Shown piece after piece: positions 18,857-27,605 of a stretch of DNA of 64,000 nt (position 1 is its first letter; each line of letters begins with the position of its first letter). Under the pieces are notes generated by a model. It was not told the DNA's origin. It ran no database searches and saw only the letters and a program-made list of their open reading frames with translations. The translations under genes were made by a program, and so were the position numbers. The stretch spans positions 124,001 through 188,000 of the forward strand of contig NZ_CP015401.2 of NCBI RefSeq assembly GCF_001688725.2. Reading direction: 5' to 3'. Source of the stretch: Bacteroides caecimuris (GTDB lineage Bacteria; Bacteroidota; Bacteroidia; Bacteroidales; Bacteroidaceae).

Positions 18857-20494
18857 ATGAAATTGAAAAATATATGCTTAGGAATAGCTTGTATAGCGGT
18901 GGTGTCAGCTTGCAGCGATAAGATGGATTATCATGAATATACGTCATACGACAAGGGGTATGTCTTTTCAGACTTTTCCCGGACTGCGGGATTTGTGAAT
19001 AATATCTATAGTTATCTGGACACTGATTTGCCAAGCTATCAATCGTTGGCTTCTGCTTGTGACGAAGCGGAAATGGCTGTGACTTATTCATCCGTTCTTG
19101 ACTATACGAATGGTGGATGGAGCGCATTGAACCCTAAATCTTTATGGGGATATTATTCCGGCATCCGTGCTGCCAATTTCTATCTGGCGGAGAGTAAAGA
19201 CCTTGATTTTTATGACTTACGTTATGCGCAGGATTATGAAGCTCAAATGAATCGGTTCAATCGTTATCAATATGAAGTTCGTCTGTTGCGTGCATATTAT
19301 TATTTTCTGTTGGTACGTGCATACGGAGATGTTCCTTTCACGGTAAATGTATTGACAGAAAGTGAAGCCAATTCTCTTTCACGTACTCCGGCCTCGGAAA
19401 TCTTTGATTTTATTATCAACGAATGTGAAGAAGTGGCGCCCGAACTGCCTGTCTCTTATTCGGCATTGGACAATGACGCTGCCGGTGGTTCCAATCCGGA
19501 GGCCGGTCGTGTCACGCAAGGAACAGCTTTGGCTTTGAAAGCCCGTGCCGCATTGTATAGGGCGAGCAAGTTGTTTAATAGCGGTGAAGAACGGGAGTTA
19601 TGGTACGAAGCTGCTGTAGCCAATAAGGCTGTGATTGATTATTGTACAGCCAATGGCATCCGGCTTGGAAAATATACGGATATCTGGGGAACGGACAATC
19701 ACCAGGCTTCTGAAATGATTTTTGTTCGTCGTATCGGAGACACGAGTAGTCCGGAATACGCAAACTTCCCGGTTGGTATGGAGAACGCCAATTCCGGCAA
19801 TTGTCCGACACAAACCTTGGTAGATGCTTATGAATCGAAGGATAATGGAGATAAAGATCCGCGTTTCGGAATGACTATTGCTTGTAATGGTGATAAATGG
19901 CCGAATACGAATCCGACCCCGTTGGAAACGTTTATCGGTGGTAAGAACGGGTTGCCGTTGCCTTATGCTACACCTACCGGTTATTATTTGAAGAAGTATC
20001 TGGACGCATCCACTGATATCAGTGCGGAGAGTGGCAGTGGCGGCAAACGGCATAACTGGGTGGTTTTTCGTTTGGGAGAATTTTATCTGAACTATGCCGA
20101 GGCAATCTTCCGCTATTTGGGTTCGGCGGGTGCTACGGACAATGAATTCAGAATGTCGGCTTGTGCCGCAGTCAATAAAGTACGGCAGCGCTCGGATGTG
20201 CAAATGCCCGATTTCCCGGATAATATTTCTAATACGGAGTTTTGGCAACGGTATAAAAACGAAAGAATGGTAGAATTAGCTTTTGAACAACATCGTTTTT
20301 GGGATGTACGCCGTTGGAAAGAGGGTGGCTTTACTGAAATCGGGCGTATGCAGATTACCAAAAAGGAAGATGGAAGTTTCCTCTATGAGCGGAAAAATAA
20401 GTCGTTGGTTTGGGATGATAAAATGTATTTCTTCCCGATTCCGGCTTCAGAAATACGTAAGAACCCGAATCTCACCCAGAATCCGGGATGGTAA
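18857..20494 (+). CDS. SusD-like surface glycan-binding lipoprotein (second pair)
   Basis: A 545-residue SusD partner for the SusC just upstream. The lipoprotein signal is short (MKLKNICLGIACIAVVSAC, cysteine 19). SusD features include the TPR-like region with RLLRAYYYFLLVRAYGDVPF, the C-terminal KNERMVELAFEQHRFWDVRRW, and the closing FPIPASEIRKNPNLTQNPGW. It is of typical family length. It probably caps the second SusC and binds glycan at the surface. The next gene, a CBM32-like lipoprotein, starts 28 bp downstream. Confidence 0.94.
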   Translation: MKLKNICLGIACIAVVSACSDKMDYHEYTSYDKGYVFSDFSRTAGFVNNIYSYLDTDLPSYQSLASACDEAEMAVTYSSVLDYTNGGWSALNPKSLWGYYSGIRAANFYLAESKDLDFYDLRYAQDYEAQMNRFNRYQYEVRLLRAYYYFLLVRAYGDVPFTVNVLTESEANSLSRTPASEIFDFIINECEEVAPELPVSYSALDNDAAGGSNPEAGRVTQGTALALKARAALYRASKLFNSGEERELWYEAAVANKAVIDYCTANGIRLGKYTDIWGTDNHQASEMIFVRRIGDTSSPEYANFPVGMENANSGNCPTQTLVDAYESKDNGDKDPRFGMTIACNGDKWPNTNPTPLETFIGGKNGLPLPYATPTGYYLKKYLDASTDISAESGSGGKRHNWVVFRLGEFYLNYAEAIFRYLGSAGATDNEFRMSACAAVNKVRQRSDVQMPDFPDNISNTEFWQRYKNERMVELAFEQHRFWDVRRWKEGGFTEIGRMQITKKEDGSFLYERKNKSLVWDDKMYFFPIPASEIRKNPNLTQNPGW

Positions 20495-20522
20495 GTCTTA
20501 TTAATGAAAAAAGATAAAAACT

Positions 20523-21416
20523 ATGAAGTTGAATATTAAATATATGTTTGCGGCCTTTATGTTTTTGGGAATGATTGGCTGTGATAAGAATTTTGAAGAA
20601 TTTGAAACAACGGGAGGAAAGAGTCCTGCTTCCGTGGAACTCTCCACAGTCGTGTCGGAGGCTTTGCCGGGACAGATTAAATTGACTTGGAAAGCACCCG
20701 AAGGGGATTATGCTTATATGCAGATTCGCTATTATGACCCCTTGCAAAAGAAAGATATCTGTAAGATTGCTTCTAAGGGAACAACGGAAATGTTGATAGA
20801 GAATACTCGTGCCCGTTTCGGAGACTATACTTTCTATTTGCAGACTTTTAGTACGGCTCATGAAGCAGGAGTGGTTCAGGAATTGAAAGCACGGTCGGGT
20901 GCGATGCCAGCATCCTATACAGAAAAATCCCGCACGCAGGTTGCTTTGACGGTAGAGCAGTTGTCTTGTAATTATCCGGATGTGTCCGAAGGGTATTTTG
21001 ACCGTCTGATAGATGGTAAAACAGCGGACCCATCTTTCTTTCATACCAACTGGCATTCTCCGCAGGTCGATTTGCCGCATTATATACAGATTAATTTGAA
21101 GGAAGAGCATGAGAACTTTGCGTTTGAGTATTATACGCGGGATACTGGTAATGCGGACGGATTCCCTACTTCCGCAGAATTACAGATTAGTACGGATGGC
21201 GAGCATTGGGAAACGGTTTCTACTTTGAACGGGTTGCCTACAACACGTCAGACAAAGTACGCTTCTGACTTTGTAATGCCGGGTAAGAAGTTCAAATATT
21301 TCCGTTTCAATGTGTTGACAAGTTCGCAGAATAAGAAATATTTCCATATAGGAGAAATTGCCTTTTTTGATGCAGATATCGAAAAGTATGACCCGGAAAC
21401 AGTTCCTTTGGATTAA
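20523..21416 (+). CDS. Surface glycan-binding lipoprotein with discoidin/CBM32-like domain
   Basis: This 297-residue lipoprotein has its modified cysteine in MIGCDKNFEEFE; the acidic residues after it fit a Bacteroides surface-export signal. Residues ~35-130 look like a fibronectin-like domain of the DUF4959/DUF4998 type (GQIKLTWKAPEGDYAYMQIRY). The C-terminal half (~150-285) resembles an F5/8 type C (CBM32-like) fold, with HSPQVDLPHYIQINLKE, SAELQISTDGEHWETV and KYFRFNV. No catalytic signature is seen. Its place right after the second SusD is where surface glycan-binding proteins usually lie, so binding the target glycan outside the cell is the likely role. The exact ligand is unknown. Confidence 0.78.
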   Translation: MKLNIKYMFAAFMFLGMIGCDKNFEEFETTGGKSPASVELSTVVSEALPGQIKLTWKAPEGDYAYMQIRYYDPLQKKDICKIASKGTTEMLIENTRARFGDYTFYLQTFSTAHEAGVVQELKARSGAMPASYTEKSRTQVALTVEQLSCNYPDVSEGYFDRLIDGKTADPSFFHTNWHSPQVDLPHYIQINLKEEHENFAFEYYTRDTGNADGFPTSAELQISTDGEHWETVSTLNGLPTTRQTKYASDFVMPGKKFKYFRFNVLTSSQNKKYFHIGEIAFFDADIEKYDPETVPLD

Positions 21417-21422
21417 TTTAAA

Positions 21423-22958
21423 ATGAGACTTATGATGAAAATGAATAAAATATGGATGGTCGCTTGTGTGGCGGCCACCCTCATCGGTGGAGTGTATGGT
21501 TGTGACGATGATAAAGACTTTACTTATGAAGGTCAATTGGATTTAAGTTTGCTGAACCTGACACAAGCTCGTGAAGTGTGGGACGGTGCGGAGTGTAATG
21601 TGGCTACGAATTTGCAACAAAGCGAGGATGAAACGCCTGTTAAGAACTTTACTTATAAGTTGAATCTTTCTCTTTATCAAGGGCGCACTGCCGGACAAGA
21701 AGCTAAAGTGAGTCTGGTTGTGAATAAAGATACGCTCGATAAAGTATCGGCTAAAGTGGCGGAAGGAGGTATTTATGCAAAATATGATGGCGCGAAATTG
21801 CTTCCCGAGGGCTATTATCATTTATCTTCTCAGACATTAACGTTACAGGCCGGTGAAACAAAATCGGATGCCGTATCAGTGACTGTTTATTCCAATGAAT
21901 TGGTTACCGCTTGTCAGGAAGCAGAGCGTGATTTGCTGTATGTACTTCCGTTAACGATTGAGTCTTCATCTTCTTATGGAATCAATCCTAAGACGAATAC
22001 ATTGATGTTGCTATTCAATGTGAGCTATGTAGAGCCGGCTGAGGATGAAAGTGGTCCGGAATATCTGCCTGACCCTAACGACGCACCGGAAACAACGGAG
22101 GACGGACTTGTTTTGAAGTTTCATGATGAATTTAATGGAACGGGAGAACCGGACTGGAATGTATGGCGTTGGGAGGAAGGTTTCCAACGTAATCAGGAAT
22201 TGCAATGGTATCAGAAAGAAAATGCGATTTGCAAAGACGGGGCATTGATAATCACAGGAAAAGAGGAACGGGTAAAAAATACGAATTATGAGGCTGGAAG
22301 CAGCGACTGGAAGAAGAATCGTGAATATGCTGAGTATACTTCGAGTTGTCTGATTACAAAAGATTATAGATTCCGGAAGGGACGACTGCTTGTCAGAGCC
22401 AAGATACCTACGGCAATGGGTGCATGGCCGGCTATTTGGACAACCGGTGGAAGTACTGACAGTTGGTGTTGGGAATGGCCGTTGGGAGGTGAGATTGATT
22501 TGCTCGAATACTATTTGGTAAATGGAAAGCCGAGTGTACATGCCAATGTTTGTTGGGGTTCCGACACCCGTTGGAGTGGCAAATGGCAGTCTTATAACAG
22601 ACCGGTTGCGGAATTTATAGCGAAAGACAAGAACTGGGGAAAGAAATATCATGTTTGGCGGTTGGACTGGTGCCTGGATGAGGACGAAAATACCTTGAGA
22701 CTTTATCTGGATGATGAGTTGATGAATGAAATTAAGGATTTGAAAGCGACTACAGTAAATGGTTCTGGTGGACTGGATGATGGTTGGTGGAGAGGAGCAT
22801 GGCGTAATCCGTATCTTGATGATGGCAATCCTAATGAAGGCTTCGGTCAATGTATCTGGTTGAACTTGGCTTTAGGCTCCAACGGGGGCGAACCGGACTT
22901 GTCGAAGTTTCCGCTCGAATATCATGTAGACTACGTTCGTGTTTATCAGTTCGAATAA
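21423..22958 (+). CDS. Surface lipoprotein: DUF1735 domain plus GH16 endo-hydrolase
   Basis: The N-terminus is a lipoprotein signal ending GVYGC followed by DDDKD, an acid-rich stretch typical of surface export. Residues ~40-200 match the DUF1735 (PF08522) type of beta-sandwich seen in Bacteroides surface proteins. Residues ~230-511 are a GH16 jelly roll with the catalytic motif GEIDLLEYY: nucleophile E357, D359 and acid/base E362. GH16 enzymes of this sort cleave beta-1,3-glucan or beta-1,3-galactan internally with retention. An endo-enzyme at the surface would cut the polymer into pieces for SusC/D import. It starts 6 bp after the CBM32-like gene. With a GH43_24-like partner next door, beta-1,3-galactan is the favoured substrate (inference). 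Confidence 0.87.
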   Translation: MRLMMKMNKIWMVACVAATLIGGVYGCDDDKDFTYEGQLDLSLLNLTQAREVWDGAECNVATNLQQSEDETPVKNFTYKLNLSLYQGRTAGQEAKVSLVVNKDTLDKVSAKVAEGGIYAKYDGAKLLPEGYYHLSSQTLTLQAGETKSDAVSVTVYSNELVTACQEAERDLLYVLPLTIESSSSYGINPKTNTLMLLFNVSYVEPAEDESGPEYLPDPNDAPETTEDGLVLKFHDEFNGTGEPDWNVWRWEEGFQRNQELQWYQKENAICKDGALIITGKEERVKNTNYEAGSSDWKKNREYAEYTSSCLITKDYRFRKGRLLVRAKIPTAMGAWPAIWTTGGSTDSWCWEWPLGGEIDLLEYYLVNGKPSVHANVCWGSDTRWSGKWQSYNRPVAEFIAKDKNWGKKYHVWRLDWCLDEDENTLRLYLDDELMNEIKDLKATTVNGSGGLDDGWWRGAWRNPYLDDGNPNEGFGQCIWLNLALGSNGGEPDLSKFPLEYHVDYVRVYQFE

Positions 22959-22974
22959 ACGATGGGATTAAGCA

Positions 22975-24882
22975 ATGGTATATTTGAAGAATTATTTGGT
23001 TATACCGCTGTTACTAGCGTTTTTGCCTTTGCTTGCAAAGGCGCAAAATGATGGTTGGCAGTTGGTTTGGAGCGAAGAGTTTGATACGGAAGGGAGATTG
23101 TCCCCTTCTGTATGGAATTACGAACAAGGTTATGCACGTAACGAAGAGGCTCAGTGGTATCAGCCCGACAACGCTGTCTGCAAAGGAGGCTCTCTCATTA
23201 TCGAAGCCCGGAAGGAGCACGGTCGCCCGAATCCTCTTTACGTGCCCGGTAGTAACGACTGGCGTAAGAAACGGGAGTTTATAGAATACACCTCTTCATC
23301 GGTGACGACTGCCGGAAAGAAGGAGTTTCTCTACGGACGCTTTGAAGTGCGTGCACGCATACCGGTGGCGAAAGGTGCATGGCCGGCTATTTGGCTGTTG
23401 GGCAGTCATATGGAATGGCCCTCTTGCGGGGAGATTGATATGATGGAATATTACCACATCAAGGGGATTCCTCATATATTGGCAAATGCTGCATGGGGAA
23501 CAGATAAGAAATGGAGTGCAAAATGGGATAGCCAGGCCATTCCATACGCTCATTTTACCGATAAAGACCCCGACTGGGCTTCCAAATTCCATATTTGGAG
23601 AATGGACTGGGACGAAGAAGCGATTAAGATTTATTTGGATGATGAGCTTTTAAATGAGATTCCTTTGAATAATACGGTAAACGGAAGTATCGGCAAAGGG
23701 ACGAATCCTTTTACGAAACCACAATATCTTTTGTTGAATCTTGCTATTGGTGGTATTAATGGTGGTCCGGTTGATGAAACTGTTCTTCCGATGAAGTATG
23801 AGATAGATTATGTGAGAGTTTATCAGAAGGAGAAAAAGATTGTTTCCGGTAAAGTGTGGAGGGATATAGAAGGGAATGTGATTAATGCGCATGGGGGAGG
23901 CATACTTTTTCATCAAGGTATATATTATTGGTTTGGCGAACATCGTCCCGAATCCGGTTTTGTGACAGAAAAAGGAGTAAATTGTTATTCATCCGTTGAT
24001 TTATGCAAATGGAAGCCTGAAGGTATTGTCTTGGCTGTTTCCGGTGAGGAAGGGGCTGATATTGAACAAGGATGTATCATGGAACGTCCGAAAGTGATAT
24101 ATAATGAGAAAACCGGAAAGTTTGTGATGTGGTTTCATTTGGAAAAGAAAGGGAAAGGATACAGTTCTGCGTGTGCAGCCGTTGCTGTCAGTGACTCACC
24201 AACCGGACCATATCGGTTTATCCGTTCCGGTCGTGTCAATCCGGGCATTTATCCATTAAATATGAAGGAAAAGGAAAAAAGGATCAAATGGGACTTTTCA
24301 GAATATAAAGAATGGTGGACTCCGGGATGGTATAATGCGATTGAAAAAGGATTGTTTGTAAGAAGGGATTTGGAAGGAGGACAAATGTCCCGCGATATGA
24401 CTCTGTTTGTGGATGATGACGGGAAGGCTTATCATATTTATTCTTCGGAAGATAATCTGACATTGCAGATTGCCGAATTGTCTGATGATTATCTCGGTCA
24501 TACAGGCAGGTATATACGCATTTTTCCCGGCGGACATAATGAAGCCCCCGCTATTTTCAAGAAAGACGGGACGTACTGGATGATAACTTCCGGTTGTACG
24601 GGATGGGAGCCTAATAAAGCCCGGTTATTAACTGCTACCTCGATTCTTGGAGAATGGAAACAACTTCCGAATCCATGTGTCGGAGAGAAAGCGGATAAGA
24701 CGTTCGGGGGACAAGGCACATATATCCTTCCTTTGCAAGGAAAGGAAGACTGGTTTGTTTTTATGGCAGATAGCTGGCGCCCGGAGAGTTTGTCGGATTC
24801 ACGTTATATCTGGTTGCCTATTCAATTTAATGAGAAAGGAATACCTTTTATTGAATGGATTGATAGGTGGAAACCTTATTAA
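22975..24882 (+). CDS. Two-domain enzyme: GH16 fused to GH43 (exo-beta-1,3-galactanase-like)
   Basis: A signal peptide ending LLAKAQ without a lipobox predicts a periplasmic enzyme. Residues ~25-285 are a GH16 domain with GEIDMMEYY (E153, D155, E158), similar to the GH16 encoded just upstream. Residues ~290-635 are a GH43 propeller beginning INAHGGGILFHQGIYYWFGE. This start, the general acid E523 in HNEAPAIF and Q580 in GGQGTY resemble subfamily GH43_24 exo-beta-1,3-galactanases, where a glutamine rather than an aspartate is proposed as base. The combination would cut imported galactan fragments internally and from the end. The GH43 subfamily call is from memory of motifs. The gene lies 16 bp after its neighbour. 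Confidence 0.85.
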   Translation: MVYLKNYLVIPLLLAFLPLLAKAQNDGWQLVWSEEFDTEGRLSPSVWNYEQGYARNEEAQWYQPDNAVCKGGSLIIEARKEHGRPNPLYVPGSNDWRKKREFIEYTSSSVTTAGKKEFLYGRFEVRARIPVAKGAWPAIWLLGSHMEWPSCGEIDMMEYYHIKGIPHILANAAWGTDKKWSAKWDSQAIPYAHFTDKDPDWASKFHIWRMDWDEEAIKIYLDDELLNEIPLNNTVNGSIGKGTNPFTKPQYLLLNLAIGGINGGPVDETVLPMKYEIDYVRVYQKEKKIVSGKVWRDIEGNVINAHGGGILFHQGIYYWFGEHRPESGFVTEKGVNCYSSVDLCKWKPEGIVLAVSGEEGADIEQGCIMERPKVIYNEKTGKFVMWFHLEKKGKGYSSACAAVAVSDSPTGPYRFIRSGRVNPGIYPLNMKEKEKRIKWDFSEYKEWWTPGWYNAIEKGLFVRRDLEGGQMSRDMTLFVDDDGKAYHIYSSEDNLTLQIAELSDDYLGHTGRYIRIFPGGHNEAPAIFKKDGTYWMITSGCTGWEPNKARLLTATSILGEWKQLPNPCVGEKADKTFGGQGTYILPLQGKEDWFVFMADSWRPESLSDSRYIWLPIQFNEKGIPFIEWIDRWKPY

Positions 24883-24973
24883 TTTCGTATATATAACTAT
24901 CCCTGTATGAAATTTGGTCTTTTTGTATCCCTTTTTTGACACAAATTTAGACATTATTCTTGTGAGTATAAAG

Positions 24974-24981
24974 TATCTTTG
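24974..24981 (+). promoter_or_regulatory. Internal -7 box before the DUF2264 gene
   Basis: TATCTTTG is a full -7 match in the 123-bp gap after the GH16-GH43 gene, 24 bp before the start codon at 25006. It suggests the last three genes of the locus can be transcribed separately. No ideal -33 box was found. Confidence 0.5.
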
Positions 24982-25005
24982 TAAACGAAAAACTATAATA
25001 ATATC

Positions 25006-26262
25006 ATGAACTTGAATAGACATTGCATATTACTATTGCTTATGGCAATCTTGATGATTCCGTCACAAGACCTGTCGGCAAAAAAGAAGAAACAAGTGAA
25101 AGAACCGACCGACCGTGAGTTATGGGCGGAAGTGTTGTATCGTATGGCTGAACCGGTGCTTAGTAATATGAGTGAAGGTAAGCTGCAACAGAATATGTTA
25201 GTAGAGTTAAGCCCGACATGGGACGGAAGAAATAAAAAGGTTACTTATATGGAATGTTTCGGACGTTTGATGGCAGGACTGGCTCCTTGGATTTCATTGC
25301 CGGATGATGATACGACCGAAGGTATCCAGCGGAAACAACTGCGTGAATGGGCGCTCAAGAGTTATGCGCAGGCTGTCGACCCGGAAAGTCCCGATTATTT
25401 GTTGTGGAGAAAGGAAGGGCAAACCTTGGTGGATGCCGCTTATATCGCGGAAAGTTTCATAAGAGGATATGATGCTTTATGGGTTCCGTTGGACAGCGTG
25501 ACGAAACAACGTTATATTACCGAGTTTACACAGCTTCGCCGGGTAGACCCGCCTTATACGAATTGGTTATTGTTCTCTGCTACCGTAGAAGCGTTTCTGC
25601 GGAAGGCGGGTGCGCCAAGTGATACTTACCGCATAGCTTCGGCGCTGCGCAAAGTGGAAGAATGGTATGTCGGTGACGGCTGGTATTCGGATGGAAAGGA
25701 TTTTGCTTTCGACTATTACAATAGTTTTGTATTGCATCCCATGTATATAGAACCGCTGGAAATAATGACCAACGGCGGAAAGAATAAAGTCTGGAATATG
25801 CCGGACTGTGATTACAACCGTGCAGTAAAACGAATGCAACGTTTCGGAATGATTTTGGAACGGTTCATCTCTCCCGAAGGGACGCTCCCTGTTTTCGGTC
25901 GTTCTATTACCTATCGTACAGGAACTTTGCAGCCTTTAGCATTGCTGGCATGGAGAGAATGGTTACCCAAGGAATTGCCGAACGGACAAGTGCGTGCAGC
26001 CATGACGGCTGTTATTAAGCGGATGTTTGGCGATGACCGCAATTTCAATGAGAAAGGATTCCTCACTTTAGGTTTTAATGGCAAACAACCGAAGATATCC
26101 GACTGGTATACAAATAATGGTAGCTTATATATGGCATCACTTGCTTTCCTGCCGCTCGGACTTCCGGCTGACCATCCCTTCTGGACATCTCCTGCCGAAG
26201 ACTGGACAAGTAAAAAAGCCTGGGAAGGGAATGACTTCCCGAAAGACCATGCTTTTCATTAA
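25006..26262 (+). CDS. DUF2264 protein, possible (alpha/alpha)6 glycosidase
   Basis: This 418-residue secreted protein (signal peptide to about residue 25, ending DLSA) matches the DUF2264 family. It has an N-terminal RMAEPVLSNMSEGKL, then TYMECFGRLMAGLAPW, and a later TNWLLFSATVEAFLRKAG and DGWYSDGKDFAFDYYNSFVLHPMY split by shorter helices. The pattern predicts an (alpha/alpha)6 barrel. From memory, CAZy family GH154 beta-glucuronidases acting on arabinogalactan proteins belong to this group, which would fit the locus, but I cannot confirm this. Catalytic residues were not assigned. It leads a three-gene group (with the BNR_4 and GH105 genes) behind its own -7 box. Confidence 0.72.
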   Translation: MNLNRHCILLLLMAILMIPSQDLSAKKKKQVKEPTDRELWAEVLYRMAEPVLSNMSEGKLQQNMLVELSPTWDGRNKKVTYMECFGRLMAGLAPWISLPDDDTTEGIQRKQLREWALKSYAQAVDPESPDYLLWRKEGQTLVDAAYIAESFIRGYDALWVPLDSVTKQRYITEFTQLRRVDPPYTNWLLFSATVEAFLRKAGAPSDTYRIASALRKVEEWYVGDGWYSDGKDFAFDYYNSFVLHPMYIEPLEIMTNGGKNKVWNMPDCDYNRAVKRMQRFGMILERFISPEGTLPVFGRSITYRTGTLQPLALLAWREWLPKELPNGQVRAAMTAVIKRMFGDDRNFNEKGFLTLGFNGKQPKISDWYTNNGSLYMASLAFLPLGLPADHPFWTSPAEDWTSKKAWEGNDFPKDHAFH

Positions 26263-26308
26263 TTATGAACGAATCGGCAATGAACCGCCGATGCCTATTG
26301 ATTGATAT

Positions 26309-27601
26309 ATGACCAGACTATTATTATTTATTGGAATAATGCTTGTGCCTGTTATCGTTTGTTCGCAGTGCTTGGTAGAAGTAGGAAAGGGATATAGTTG
26401 TACTTCGGTCAACACTGCGGTATTCCGTAATAATTCCCTGGTTACCCATGGAGATGAGCAGTACATCAGTTATTATGATGCTGACGGTTATCTGACATTG
26501 GGAAAACGTAAACTGGACTCCGAACAATGGACGCTGCATCGTACCCAATATCAGGGAAATGTGAAGGACGGCCATAATATCATCAGCATGATGGTGGACG
26601 GAGAAGGCTATGTGCACGTTTCTTTTGACCATCACGGTCATAAACTGAATTATTGTCGGAGCATTGCTCCCGGTTCTTTGGAGTTGGGAGATAAAATGCC
26701 GATGACCGGACTGGATGAAGGAAATGTCACTTATCCGGAATTCTATCCTTTGGTGAACGGGGATTTATTGTTTGCCTACCGTTCCGGTTCTTCCGGTCGT
26801 GGTAATCTGGTAATGAACCGTTACTCATTGAAAGAACGCAAGTGGACTCGTGTTCAGGATGTCTTGATTGACGGCGAGAATCAACGAAACGCCTATTGGC
26901 AACTATATGTTGATGAACAGGGAACTATCCATCTTTCATGGGTGTGGCGTGAAACCTGGCATGTAGAGACAAACCACGATATTTGTTATGCCCGTTCGTT
27001 TGATAATGGAGTGACCTGGTACAAGTCCAGTGGAGAGCAATATGAACTCCCGATTAAACTTTCGAATGCGGAATATGCTTGCCGTCTGCCGCAGAACTGT
27101 GAATTGATAAATCAAACGAGTATGAGTGCCGATGCGGGTGGAAATCCTTATATAGCTACGTATTGGCGAGATCCCGACAGTGACGTACCGCAATATCGCA
27201 TTGTATGGAATGATGGAAAAATATGGCATCACCGTCAGGTAAGCGACCGTAAAACTCCTTTTAGCTTGAAAGGCGGTGGCACGAAGATGATTCCTATCGC
27301 CCGTCCGCGTATTGTCGTAGAGGGTGGAGAAGTTTTCTATATTTTCCGTGATGTAGAACGGGGAAGCTGTGTTTCAATGGCTCATGCTGCCGATGTCGGC
27401 ATCGGCAAATGGACGATAACAGATTTAACAGACTTTCCGGTAGATGCCTGGGAACCGTCACACGACACGGAACTTTGGAAGAAACAACGAAAACTGCATC
27501 TCTTTGTGCAGCATACCCGCCAAGGGGATGGCGAACGTACGGCAGAGATTGAACCTCAAATGGTGTATGTGTTGGAAATGGATAGGAATACAAATAAATA
27601 A
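26309..27601 (+). CDS. BNR_4 seven-bladed propeller enzyme (GH145 / PL24-PL25 type)
   Basis: A signal peptide (MTRLLLFIGIMLVPVIVCSQ) precedes a ~405-residue beta-propeller of the BNR_4 kind. The motif KDGHNIISMMVDGEGYVHVS, followed by FDHHGHKLNYCRS, is characteristic. H89 in this motif is a candidate catalytic histidine. Related propellers include GH145 enzymes that remove rhamnose from glucuronate in gum arabic, and PL24/PL25 ulvan lyases. A lyase would create unsaturated uronyl ends for the GH105 enzyme encoded 4 bp downstream; a GH145 rhamnosidase would expose glucuronate. Sequence alone does not decide between them. It follows the DUF2264 gene by 46 bp. Confidence 0.75.
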   Translation: MTRLLLFIGIMLVPVIVCSQCLVEVGKGYSCTSVNTAVFRNNSLVTHGDEQYISYYDADGYLTLGKRKLDSEQWTLHRTQYQGNVKDGHNIISMMVDGEGYVHVSFDHHGHKLNYCRSIAPGSLELGDKMPMTGLDEGNVTYPEFYPLVNGDLLFAYRSGSSGRGNLVMNRYSLKERKWTRVQDVLIDGENQRNAYWQLYVDEQGTIHLSWVWRETWHVETNHDICYARSFDNGVTWYKSSGEQYELPIKLSNAEYACRLPQNCELINQTSMSADAGGNPYIATYWRDPDSDVPQYRIVWNDGKIWHHRQVSDRKTPFSLKGGGTKMIPIARPRIVVEGGEVFYIFRDVERGSCVSMAHAADVGIGKWTITDLTDFPVDAWEPSHDTELWKKQRKLHLFVQHTRQGDGERTAEIEPQMVYVLEMDRNTNK

Positions 27602-27605
27602 AGAT

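Noticed and set aside
22011..22850. 279-codon minus-strand frame inside the GH16 gene
   Set aside because: Antisense to the catalytic GH16 domain, with no recognisable protein features.
27444..27605. Longer start for the GH105 gene
   Set aside because: It overlaps the BNR_4 gene by 158 bp and removes the lipoprotein signal seen from 27606.
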